DNA of 64,000 nucleotides, from positions 1 through 64,000 of the forward strand of contig BCKK01000006.1 of assembly GCA_001600615.1 (NCBI GenBank), in the 5' to 3' direction. The notes below the pieces were generated by a model. The model had not been told where the DNA came from, ran no database searches, and was given only the letters and a program-made list of their open reading frames with translations. Made by a program: the position numbers and the translations under genes. Origin of the DNA: Dioszegia crocea (lineage: Eukaryota > Basidiomycota > Tremellomycetes > Tremellales > Bulleribasidiaceae). This document shows, piece after piece, positions 22,431 to 32,796 of this stretch (position 1 is its first letter; each line of letters starts with the position of its first letter).

Positions 22431-25020
22431 ATGAATGCCCTCCTCGCTCCCCTTCTCAGGCTCAACCTTGACTTCGGTTCCGGGCCCGCTCGATCGCTAC
22501 TGACCTTGGCAAAACAGGCCGACTACGAGAATGTCGTTTCACTGGTTGTCAGAGTCGTTCTGGTGGGCGCAGTCATTACGGCTGTTCGCCCGGCCGCCGC
22601 AAGGTTCACCGCTTGGCTCAATCGCAGTAAGTCCGTTGTCATCTTCACAGTTCCTAGCTGATCAATTTAGACCTCTACCCCACTGCATACATCGCTGTGA
22701 CCGACACGTCTTATCTCTGGGTTATGGCTTGGCTGGCGCAAGACCCAGCCGCTCAGAGACAGATCAAAGACTTCCAGCTCTCGACATCGGAGTGGCGCGA
22801 GGTGCGGCAAGGCTCAGGCAATGCCCTGCATGTCGAGACTCAGCGAAGTGGTCAGGTCGCTCCGGGTAGTCCGACAGTGGGCGAGCACAACGCAAGCTGG
22901 CCAGCCAAAGATATCATTGGACAGGTCACCCCTACTTATCGTAAGTGGCATTCCCGGAGTCTTGCATCAGTGCTGATGCGTCAGACCAGAGCATCAAGAT
23001 CAGACACGGCAACAACCATATCTGGGTCACGCGCAAGATGGGTTTCTTTGCTCGGGCGCAGCATCGTACGGTCGATCATATCCAGATTCGGTAAGTATGG
23101 CCAGATCCTGTCGATCCCTATATAGACCAAGCTGAGCACTCAGGATCTTGGCCTGGCAGAAGACAGCGCTCAAAGACTTCCTGTCCGCCGCGCATCATCG
23201 GTATTTCACAAAGCAAGATCAAGAACTGCTCATCTTCCATCCGGGGTAAGCTTACCTCCCCACTGTCCTCGTACGACTCGCTGACAAACTCAAAGGCGCA
23301 TTGCTGCTACTTGGCAGAAGCCAGTGTCCCGTTGTAGTGCGGGTGAGCGAGGGGGATGGGGATATGTGGAGGGATAAGGTAGGCTTCGTACGGCGGGCCT
23401 CCAGGAGCGGTCTGGGATGCCTTCGATGGTACTTGTCGTAGGATGAGGAATGAGGAGTAGGGTGGCGAAGGGAATGAGGAGGTAGCGGTAATGCCTTTAG
23501 AGGTCGTAGCGCCTGCGGAATGGACTGAGCGATGTATGGGAGTATCGAGGCTAGCTGCTAGAGGTCTAGGGGGTGGTGCATGTAGCTGTAGAGGTCTAGG
23601 GATAAGGTACTAAGGAAGAGAAGAGAAGCGCAGCCAAGCGGCGAAAACCTGCTTTGGTGCGTCCGGCTAAACTCCGGCTAAACGTGAAACAGTGTGGCAC
23701 TCGGCTTCCCTCCTACAACCGCGCAGCGGTACCACACCGTCCCGCTCGACCTTGGTCATCTGTTGTCTTGCCTGAAGCCGTCAAAGAAAGCTTGCTCTCT
23801 GATGTCGAGAAGTTCCTGAGCGAGAAGGAGATCTCTTGGTACGCGGCGCGAGGTGAGTGCAAGATCGCGGTCCAGTCGGATCCCTCACTGACCCGTACAG
23901 GCATTCCGCATCGACGTGGTTTTCTCTTCCACGGTGTTCCTGGTTCCGGAAAGACCACTCTTGGTAGGTTGATCAAACTCATCTTGCGCGAGAATACTGC
24001 TGACACGACAGCTACCGCTATCGCCAGCAAATTACACCTCAACATCTACGTGATCAATCCGTCTCAGCGAGGGTGAGTCATAGGCTCAATACCAAATACG
24101 TCTCAATCACTGAGATGAGCAGTATGGACGATGCAAAGCTCTCTAAGCTTTTCCGCGATTGCCCTGCCCGGAGTATCCTCCTGATTGAAGACATGTGAGT
24201 AGGCCCCTCGGACAGATTTGCTGAACAATCAGCGACTGCGTCTTCCCTACCAATCGGGGACGAGGGACACTTCTCGTGACAGGTGAAGATCCAGACAGTG
24301 CCTCTCCTCTCGATACTCCTTCCGATACTCACACGCATACGACAAGCCCGCACACCAGTGCCGGCAGTCACGATCTGGCCCCCTCCACCGTCACTCTATC
24401 AGGTCTGCTGAACGCTATCGACGGGGTCTCCAGTCAAGAGGGTTGCATCTTGATTGCTTCGACGTAAGTCCGATTGCCATTACTGTCAGTAGGCGCTGAT
24501 GACCAGAAACCACCCCGAGCATCTGGATCCCGCTCTCCGGCGTGCAGGCCGTTTCGACGTTCAAATCCCGTTCTTCAACGCCACTTCTGATCAAGCCGCT
24601 GGCCTCTTCAAGCACTTCTACCCCCTGTCTGACTTCACCGACACACCTGTCGAGAAGAAGCAGATCACATCCGAAGCTCACATCGAAGAGCTCGCCATGC
24701 AGTTCGCCGATGCCACCTTTCCGGATGCCACCCGCGAGCAGCAAGACTTGGCAGCGACCAAGAGTGCAGTTCAGATCAGCATGGCCTCTCTTCAGGGTTA
24801 CTTGCTTGGTCACAAGGAGGATCCTGTTGCCGCTATCCACAGCGCTCGGGCTTGGGCGGAAGGGCACTGCGAGCAGATTGTCCCTAGGAAGATGGTACTG
24901 GCTCTTGCGCCCGCTCCAGCTGGTAAAGCGAAAGGCGCCGCGAGGAAGAGATCTGCTGCCAAGCCAGATACGCCGATTTCGCCATCGGTGCCGACTCCAA
25001 TGCTCGCGGGTACGGTCTGA
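22431..25020 (+). CDS. BCS1-like AAA ATPase (copy 3), interrupted by a MITE-like insertion
   Basis: Same architecture and intron positions as copy 2. MNALLAPLLRLNLDFGSG and a membrane helix (VVSLVVRVVLVGAVITAV) are followed by NLYPTAYIAVTDTSYLWVM, QELLIFHPG, RPARPWSSVVLPEAVKESL, Walker A (GVPGSGKTTL), Walker B (SILLIEDI), sensor 1 and Arg region (GCILIAST, HPEHLDPALRRAGRFD), and a basic tail (KAKGAARKRSAAKP). Between QKPVSR and PARPW a 404-bp element is inserted (23333-23736). Read straight through, the element brings a stop within about 20 codons. If its own GTGAGC donor (23343) and CGCAG acceptor (ending 23726) are used, the frame is kept with eight extra residues (CSAAVPHR). So the gene is either disrupted or carries a young transposon-derived intron. 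All catalytic motifs are intact. Confidence 0.82.
23333..23736. mobile_element. 404-bp MITE-like element with 4-bp target duplication, candidate introner
   Basis: Defined by comparison with paralogous coding sequence: removing it plus one CCGT restores GTG-TCC-CGT-CCC-GCT (VSRPA) as in the family. CCGT flanks it on both sides (23329-23332, 23737-23740). Its ends are imperfect inverted repeats: 5' TGTAGTGCGGGTGAGCG versus the reverse-complemented 3' end TGTGGTACCGCTGCGCG, 12 of 17 matching. It has no coding capacity. The inside is purine-rich with short direct repeats (tagaggtctaggg at about 23559 and 23588; tccggctaaac at about 23661 and 23672). Donor and acceptor lie exactly 10 nt inside each end. 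A possible branch site is one of the CTAAAC motifs about 50-60 nt before the acceptor. No second copy was noticed in the window. Confidence 0.72.
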
Positions 25021-25130
25021 CGCTGTTGAGAAGCACGTTCTGTGCGAGCTAGAGTGGATGAGCTGTATCTGGTGCTGAGTAGGTGATTGATGCATGAGTG
25101 GCTTGAGATGTTGCTGCATGATCCAATGAT

Positions 25131-26468
25131 CTAGCCGTCGGAGTAGGCGTCATCACAGTGTGCAACACTGCATCTTTGATCTACTTTTGAATTGTCAAGG
25201 CGAACCTCGTACTTACAGCCACGCAATATCAGTGACCTGCTTGATGGATTCCTCCTTAGCGGCCAGCCTCCATTCGTCCCCTCGTTTACCACCCACGCTC
25301 CAAATCTCAACACCACCTCCTTGCTGCCCAGCCAAAGCGACGAACTTTCCGTCCGGGCTGACGCGCATGGCCCTGATCCCGTCTGCTTCTGTTCGAACAT
25401 GCTTGACACTCTCGACGGTCAGGCCGTCTTGACCGAGAAGAATGACGGCGACGGCGTCTCCTTTGCTGATGTTGTCTAGAGCGGGGAGATCTTTCTGGTC
25501 GTCGAAGATGTGGAGTTCCAGCCGGTTGGAGGCGTAAATGACATTGGGAATGGAAGGGTTCAGCTGGATCTCGGCAGAGTCCATCAGCTTTGAGTGTGTT
25601 GAAGGGATGTTGGGGGGAATGATGGAGACTTTGAAGTCAGGTTTTGGGTGAGATGGCAGGGCATCGGACAGGGAGTAGATGAGCACCTCGTGAGAGAGCT
25701 CAGTCAGGACGTAGAGGTGTTTCTCTGGGAGGATCAGCTTGGTCTTTGTGACGGAATGAAGAGACTGACCATCAGGCGAGAGCGCCAAGTGCCGAGGGCC
25801 GGCTCCCGGAGGCGCCTGCAACCACCCCTTGATTGCCAGCCCGCTGTCGCCTTCGCGAACCACCACCCAGACCCTGTCACTACCAAGATCGGCGACGTAG
25901 AATTTGCCATCTGCGGCCTCGACAACATGGTGGATGTGCGAGGAATCCTGCCTGTCCGGGTTTGGCGCTTTCTGATCCTTGTAGGGGTAAGGGAAGACGA
26001 GATTGGGCGAGTCGGAGGATTTGGCTAAAGCTCCGGAAGCATCGACAGGAAAGTAAATGGCAGAACCACCGACGTACTTGCTGTCAGTGCGTTCGAGTAT
26101 AGACTTACGTTGGCTACAATGACACCGGATCCATCCTTCAAACGGTGCACTATGTGGGTCAGGCTCGCTTCGACCACTGACTAGACACGAAACTCACCAT
26201 GAGCCGGCGCGCCGTTCGTCGCCCTCTCCCCAGTGATCTCCACCTTGTCACCTTTGATGATCAAGCTTAATCCCTTGCCCTCCTTCTCGTCCTCAGACAG
26301 ACTGTATACGACCCGGCCATCTTGGTCTGATTTCGGAGATGGCTCCACCCACGAAGCGTTCGTCGGCGCGGGGGAATCCGATACCGTCTTGAGCTTTGCC
26401 GAAGCGGGTTCGAAAGATAGAAGCGTGAACGAGTCACGGTATCCGCCTGCGATGAGTTGGTAGGTCAT
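25131..26468 (-). CDS. Lactonase-family seven-bladed beta-propeller (6-phosphogluconolactonase-like)
   Basis: Cytosolic beta-propeller of the bacterial-type Pgl/3-carboxymuconate-cyclase lactonase family. Fungal members hydrolyse sugar-acid or related lactones, but the substrate here is unknown. The start gives MTYQLIAGGYRDSFTLLSFE. Propeller signatures are GAPAHG (spliced) VHRLKDGSGVIVANYVGGS, SSHIHHVVEAADGKFYVADL, GAGPRHLALSPDGQSLH, LYVLTELSHEVLIYSL and GIRAMRVSPDGKFVALAG, near GGGVEIW. The final intron (donor GTAAGT after DIAW) probably joins to a short exon ending DDAYSDG, stop at 25131; without splicing the frame ends at TAA right after DIAWL. An in-frame 29-30 nt segment around SVTKTKLILP, ending CTGATCCTCCCAG, resembles a very short intron, but its donor is poor and I leave it in. 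Confidence 0.82.
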
Positions 26469-26969
26469 TTTGTAAATTGTATGGGAGAGTTTGGGATGAA
26501 GTGGAGATGTTGGAAGCGATTCTCGAAGCTCGACATCCCTCAGCTTAAATGACGCAAGTCACGGATAAACTTCGGATACGTTGCCGCAGGGAATCTCCGC
26601 CTTGTGGCATGTATCACTTTGTTCTATGCACTGTCGCATGTTGTCATGGCTGGCTGTTGCCTCTGTGGTGGCCTCCCTCTAGTTCTAGGTGTCCATGGAG
26701 CAATCTGGGTCCCATGGATTTGCGTGAGGTCCTGGCGCGTTCGGGTGGCAAAAATCGATCCCAAAGTGGCGCCGGGCCTCTTACGTACAACCCAAAATCC
26801 CGCCACTGATGCAGTTCTCGCTGACAATCCCAAGCCTTTCCTCCTGCAAATACTAAGGGATCGAGGCACAGACGCTCGAGCACTGCGGTCAGTGAGACAC
26901 GAATAGCCACAGGTGACACATAAATTGCATCGACTATTAAGTATGCTAAACCCAACCTGATACCACAGC
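26469..26969. other. Intergenic, no gene seen
   Basis: 501 bp: upstream side of the lactonase-like gene and 3' side of the sugar transporter gene. The longer minus-strand frames reaching in from 27144 are shadows of the transporter's C-terminal exon. Confidence 0.45.
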
Positions 26970-29261
26970 TTAAACAGTAGAGTCGTTGCCGATGTGCGCG
27001 TGGGTGCCGGCGTGGATGTGCGCCTTCTCCCCAACGTTCTCGGGTCCACCGACAGAAACGGGCAGCTTGCCACCCTTGAGTCCGGCCTCGGCAGCGAAGC
27101 CAGTGTGAGGGGTCCAGGCAGCCGATCGTCGGGGTGATCCACACTCCTCCATCATTCGGTCGACCTGCTCGAGCGAGAGTCCCTTGGTCTGGGGGGTCAG
27201 CCTGATTCCCTGGCTAGTGGCATAGTGTACTCACCTCCCAGATCATGAAGTAGGCGTAGATGAAGCAGAGAACACAGGTAGAACCCCAAATGAAGAAGAC
27301 CTTGGACCCAAGGTTGGCCTTGTCGGTTCCTACGAGATAGGGGGTGATGACGCTGATGATTTAGCATGGATACGTGGATAGCCAGGGAGCGTACGTACGA
27401 GAGGATACAGTTCCAAAGCCAGTTGGAGGCCGCTATTCTTCGTCAGCAAATGCTTGCAATGGGACTTCGAGGTGACCTACTGCTAAGGCCCACTCCACGC
27501 GATCGGATAGAGATAGGGAAAGTCTCGCCGATGACGACCCAAGCGCCTGGACCCCATGTTCTAGAGAGATTAGCAACACAGTCTCACACTCAGCGAAGTA
27601 AGTGAAGAAGAAGGATTCAAAATAAACGAAGAAATGGGTGGAAACGGGTAAAAACCGATGGAAGAGGGGCCAAAAGGAGGAGAGGGAGGGTATGAGGACT
27701 TACGAGGCAAAGAAGAAGATGTAGATACAGATGAAGGCGATCTGAACCTTGGTGACAGTGTCGTCGTTGGGCCTTGCGACACCGATGATGGCCACAATAA
27801 ACTCGCAGATGAACATCCCGCACGCACCCCAGATGAGCAAGGGGCGTCGGCCGAATCGCTCAATCGACCAGAAGGAGATGGGAGTAGAGCAGACGTTGAC
27901 GAGGGTGGTGATGAGAGAGATAAGGAAGGGGTTGGAGATCGTCCCAAGGTTCTGGAAGAAGGTGGTACCTTGCACAGTCAGCTGTGAATTCTGTCAAATC
28001 TTCGAATTTCATCTCGTCGCCCCGATCCGCATTCCACCTCTCGCCACGCCCTTTTGCTCGACGTCGACACACTGCAGGAGATCACTGACCGTAGTAGAAG
28101 ATGAAGTTGACACCGGTCAACTGCTGCATCATCTGAATCGAAGTACCGAGGATGACACGACGAAGGTTGGAGCCGGGGTTTCGAAGACCGCCAGTGAAGC
28201 AAGCGGCCCAAGAAGAGAAGTAGCCGCCCTGGGGGGAGATCTCCATCTCGTACTCGTGGTTGGCGACAATCTCGGCAAGTTCCTCCTGGATGTAGGTGCC
28301 GTCGGCGGGCTGACCACGGATTCGGGCAAGGGCTCGGGAGGCGTCATCGAGACGCCCCTTCTTGACATACCAACGGGGAGATTCGGGAAGGAGAGCGAGA
28401 CCTGTGCCGAGGATGAGACTGACATGTTAGCGAAGTCAGATAAAGTAACTTATGAGACTCACGCCCAGAGGAACTGAATGGCAATGGGGATTCGGTAGGA
28501 GCCGGTATCGTTTCGGTCCTGAGTGGCGTACACAACGCACGAGGCCAAAAGAAGACCGATTGTGATGTTGAATTGGTAACCACTGACAATGGCACCTCGG
28601 ACCTTCCGGGGAGCAACCTCGGACATGTAGAGGATGATGATCTAGTCGATGAACTCCGTTCAAAAGGTCACAGATGAGGCACTCACAGCAGAGACGAATC
28701 CGACACCAAGACCAGCAATGAGACGACCAGCGACGATCTGTTGAGATCAGATACTAAATCCAGCCGAAGACGGAAGAAACTCACCAATCCAATCCCAGCA
28801 TCAGAGGCAACCTGGAGGATAACACCGATGGTGAAGATGATACAGCCAGCAATAATTGTAATTCTCCTGCCGAACCATTCGGCCAGGTCACCAGCGATGA
28901 GAGCACCAAAGAAGGTACCGGCGGACAGGATCGAAACGAGGAGGGATTTCTGGGAGGCTGGGAGGGTGAAGGCATCTTTCTGAGCCTGGGTGGCGTTGGG
29001 TCCGGGGTTAACGAGACCAGTGTGAAGGGTGATGAAGTAAGGCATGCCGAGGACTACAGAATCAGCCTAGATTTGAAGAAAGCACATGATTACTCACCAC
29101 CGGACATGTAACCAGAGTCGAAACCAAACAAGATTCCACCGAATGAAGCGAAGACACAAAGTGCGTACGCCTTAGCTGTCACTGGTGCTTCCACCCGATT
29201 AGGGTTGCCAGATACGGCGAGAGACACTCCTCCGCCGGGCACTGCGTCGTTAGCAAACATA
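26970..29261 (-). CDS. High-affinity glucose/hexose transporter (MFS sugar porter)
   Basis: Twelve-helix plasma-membrane sugar:proton symporter of the Snf3/Rgt2/Hgt-like fungal branch. The start at 29261 gives MFANDAVPGGGVSLAVSG; TM1 reads GILFGFDSGYMSG. Family motifs are DLAEWFGRRITII, RLIAGLGVGFVSA, SEVAPRKVRGAIVSGYQ, PESPRWYVKKGRLDDA, QQLTGVNFIFYYGTTFF, IERFGRRPLLIWG, WGPGAWVVIGETFPIPIRSR and ETKGLSLEQVDRMMEE. The C-terminal tail is short and His/Gly-rich (EKAHIHAGTHAHIGNDSTV), lacking the long signalling tail of Snf3/Rgt2 sensors, so a transporter is favoured over a sensor. Nine or so exons. The upstream region has a GTAAGT donor (near 29353) and an ATCAG acceptor (near 29281), suggesting a 5'-UTR intron. 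Confidence 0.92.
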
Positions 29262-30586
29262 ATTTTTGGCGGGGTGGGCTGATGTGTGTTGTAGGGTGGC
29301 AACACAGAGAGGGGCCAAATGATCGCCACCCCTGTTCCAGCGAGAGAAGACTTACTGATTGCTGATGTTCCTGTGTGTTGAAAAGTGCGGGTCGGGTTGG
29401 AGTTTGGTGTCAGCAAGACGATTGAGGGGCAAACGAAAACCTGTGGAGGACCCGCTTATATACGTGAGGGGCAACTGGGCGGGGTCTTGGACTATTTGTC
29501 AACAATGTCACGCGACGCAATACCAAAGACAATCCCAAAGCAGCACAAAGTCCCTGAAACTCTCCCACTGAATGCGCGGTGTCCCATGTGACGGTACGAA
29601 CTGGCAAGATGACGCAGACGCTAAGGGATTCTGTTCTAAGCTTAGATCTGTTTCAGATGCCAGAAGCGGTTATAAAACAGGATTCAGAGCCGAGACAATG
29701 CCGAGACCGGAAAATGCGGCACTTGGAATGCGGCGAAACGCCGCGATCGATCGCCAATGGCGGTTATGCATTGCCGGCGGAGGTGGAGGAGGTGTGGAGG
29801 ACAGGAGAAATTTCAAAGTTCAGCGAAGGGGCTCAAGACAACTCCAAGTGGGGCTGTGGAGCGACGCGAGGTGTCTTGCGAGACCCATGTTCTGTCTTGG
29901 TCAAGGGGACTTCAATCACTGGGCGCAGCTTGCACCGTCAGTCTCGCCGTAAAATTTGCTCTCTCGCTCAAGCAAAATCTACCGCCGGTATCTAAGATCC
30001 ACTGCCGCTCGACCCTGACGAAACCCTGGCTACTTGAGGGACGCCGAGTCCGAGGGAGTCCGAGGACCGAGAGTCTGGACCATAGACATTCGGAGTCGGC
30101 AATGCTGGAATCCCGCAGCCTCCCGTGCTGCATCGCTTCGCTATCCGAATAAATCACTCAAGTCTATGTATGGGAAATTCTTTTACAAATGACCCCCGCA
30201 ACCCCTCGGAGGTCGTATGCGGGGTATCCAGCCAAGCCGGGGGCTCCCTAACATCAGGTCGAGTTGATGCCGGTCCCGCTCTGCAACTAAAGTCGCAGCA
30301 AACTCGCTGCTCGACGAGACTTGTTCAGATCGGCGTTGTAGATCCGAGATCTGATCGATGATCGTAAGCGTACCAAGTACTGATCGCCGGATACTGACGA
30401 TTCCATGACTGCTAACACATGCCCTGCCCAGCCGAAGACTCTGTCGGCCGAAAATGCGAGACCTTTCCAGTCGCCACCCAGCACAGCGTTATCACACGGG
30501 CTCCTAGGTTTCGTTCATACCGGCCGTTGCAGCTCATCACGCATCGCAGACGATGTCCAAGATTTTGGTACAAGAGTGCATTAATA
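29262..30586. promoter_or_regulatory. 1.3-kb upstream region of the sugar transporter
   Basis: No gene seen; this is the longest regulatory interval next to a glucose transporter. At 29262-29275, between the putative 5'-UTR intron and the start codon, AATTTTTGGCGGGG matches the Mig1 consensus (AT-rich box plus SYGGGG), and another GCGGGG lies near 29479. Around 30040-30075, GAGTCCGAG-type repeats occur. Open frames across 29570-30150 lie in several frames with Arg/Ser-rich translations and no splice structure, so I do not call them. Confidence 0.4.
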
Positions 30587-32475
30587 CTATTCTCCCATGT
30601 CCGCATCCTCGTGTCCGTTCTCACTATCCTCTTCTCCCTCAGGTCCGCCGGCGCCAGACCCCCTGAGTCCCCTCTCCAGCCTTTCAATCTCGTCGTAACA
30701 CAACTCATTCGGAGCCGACTGCCCATGCTCTCTGACATACACATATTTGATCTTGGTGAGATTTCTGATGGCGGCCATGGCGACAGGTTTATACCAACCA
30801 TCCTTTGACTAGAAGTCAGCGCTGACTTCCGCCTGACTTACATCACAAGTGGCTGTTCGCAAATTTGCATCGTCAATATATTTGCGAATGAGCGGGTCGG
30901 TAATGTCGCAGAGTTGGAAGTCAGGCTTGCCGCGGTGGATCTCTTGACCGTCAAACAGGTGTGCTTTGCTATCATCAGCTTTGGCTAGGCTTGAACTCAC
31001 GTTCGGTCGAGAGGTCCTCGCTCGCCCGCTACGATGCGTCGCTCTTGCTCGGCTTTCCACCAGTCTGCGCCCTTCTCTTCCTCCTCATCTTCCGGTTCTG
31101 CCGATTCTACAGACTGCGCTCGTAACATGGTCGTTTTGGACCGAGTCACAGCGACGTAAAAGTAGATTCTTTGGTAGCTGTTTTCAGCTCAATTGTGACA
31201 AGAAACTCACATGTAAGACTCCGGATCATAAACCGGATCATACCCGAACCGGATGTAGCACTTCCAAAACGGACCGGCGCCTAGGATGTAGCAATTCGCT
31301 GCTAGATACGCTTTATCGCTGCCGAGTTAGTACGAGACCTCAACAGAGTAAGAAAGCTCACTTTGCTATCAGTCGCTCTTCTTGTTGTGTCAATTGAGCA
31401 ATCAGGCCATGTCTTAGCCATACTGGGCGCTTCTCAAAGATCTTCAAGTCAGGCTTGCTGGGGTGATCACCTACAAGTCGCAGTTTCTCCAGGAGCGGCG
31501 CGTTGAGTTTTGGTATCTTGTCCTTGACAGCTTTCAAGGCTTCCTTCGGGACTTCACCGTTGGCGTGCCCATGTCCAATGCGCTGCGGCCCAGCGACGGC
31601 GTTGCGTGCTTTGTTGACAAATCTCTGACGGGTCTCGCCGGTGTAGGGGTCGACTATAGTCTCGAGCACAGTCTGAGGGTGGTTCTTGTAGCTAGACATT
31701 AGCGCCGACTCAGTATCACTGCTTACCCGTAGTTTGGCGCAATGAAGCGCTGGCTGAACAGCGGCGGAGGTTGTAGATCCGAACGAGATCTGAAAGGTAT
31801 GAAGTCTGCCGTAGCGTCTTCGCCCAAAGGCGGCTCGACGGGTTCAACATACTCTTCATCAAGTTGAGGTATCGAGTAGTCGAGAATCGCATCATCTGCA
31901 ATTAGCGTAGACAATACTGATCACCCACAATCAAGGTCTTGCAGAGCGGTGACCATGGACGAGACTCGACCTTCGGGATTGGGTGTGTAGTGGTAATCAG
32001 CCATTTCTATCATCAGCTTGGATCACGACTACAACTCACGTCTGAAGCGTACAGTCTGCGCGACTGATCCCACAATCTCAGCTACGAACACTCCCTGCTC
32101 CCGTCCCTTGCCTTTCCCGCTTCCTTCTGCTCCATCCTCTGCATCTGATTCTGCTCCCTTCCGCCGCCGTCTCTTGATCTTGAGCAAGAGCTTTGAGGTC
32201 GGCACGCGGGTACCTCGCACGGGCACGCCAGCCCTGTCGCCCATCCTATACCTCATCTCAAGCTGCACTCCCGTCGTTCCAGCTGGAGCGTTGAAGCACT
32301 GATTGATATCATCTTGCGTGATGACCTTGAGCAGGGCGGAAGGCCGGGACACTGGACCTAGATACTCGACAGCGGTAAAGGTAGTCCGAGGGAGATGTCG
32401 CTGTGGTGCCTTGCCTGCTGATGTAGGCTGCAGCGAGGGCCCAGCTTCGTCGGAGCTGGAAGCGCGGTCGGACAT
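30587..32475 (-). CDS. TFC1: Transcription factor IIIC subunit 5 (Tfc1/Sfc1, GTF3C5)
   Basis: Subunit of TFIIIC (tauA subcomplex, tau95), which recognises the A block of tRNA genes for RNA polymerase III. The N-terminal dimerisation half shows VEYLGPVSRPSALLKV, LEMRYRMGD, a basic stretch (KLLLKIKRRRRKG), VFVAEIVGSVAQTVRF and MADYHYTPNPEG. A linker (PPPLFSQRFIAPNYG, YKNHPQTVLETIVDP) follows. The DNA-binding half carries KRPVWLRHGLIAQL, AANCYILGAGPFWKCYIRFGYDP, FQLCDITDPLIRKYID and DGWYKPVAMAAIRNLTKIKY. The acidic tail EGEEDSENGHEDADMGE ends at 30587, and acidic tails are usual for tau95. About nine exons with CTGAY branch introns. The start is the first Met of MSDRASSSDEAGPSL. Divergent from SPT7. 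Confidence 0.87.
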
Positions 32476-32796
32476 TACTGATTTGACCTAGGATGAGAAG
32501 GGCTATCGCAGAGGCAGAGTACGGGACAAGTAAATCAACGGTGAAAGGCTTGGTGAAAGGTAAGACAACAAGCGGACTAAAATCCATCGCGAGTTTTGTC
32601 AACGTCCACTCTGTTTCACATTCAATCTTTGGTCGCCCGTCCTCTTCATCACCATCTTGCGGCGTCATTTCGCGCCATCCACTCAAGCGAGTGACACTAG
32701 CGAAATACCCCAAGTCATAGCTTCCTGATGATACCCTAAAAGTATCCCCAGAGCGCTTTGACGGCGGACCATTCGACTTGCAATTACCACTTCACG
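32476..32796. promoter_or_regulatory. Divergent promoter TFIIIC5 / SPT7
   Basis: 321 bp between divergent start codons of two transcription-machinery genes. No TATA box is evident, as is common for housekeeping genes. Confidence 0.45.

Noticed and set aside
25720..25760. A 29-30 nt mini-intron in the lactonase-like gene
   Set aside because: The acceptor side looks right (CTGATCCTCCCAG) but the donor is GTCACA, and the length is below the usual minimum; the segment is in frame without stops, so it was kept as coding.
29572..30152. Protein-coding genes on the plus strand upstream of the sugar transporter
   Set aside because: Open frames overlap in three phases, translate into Arg/Ser/Cys-rich low-complexity chains, and show no splice structure or domain.
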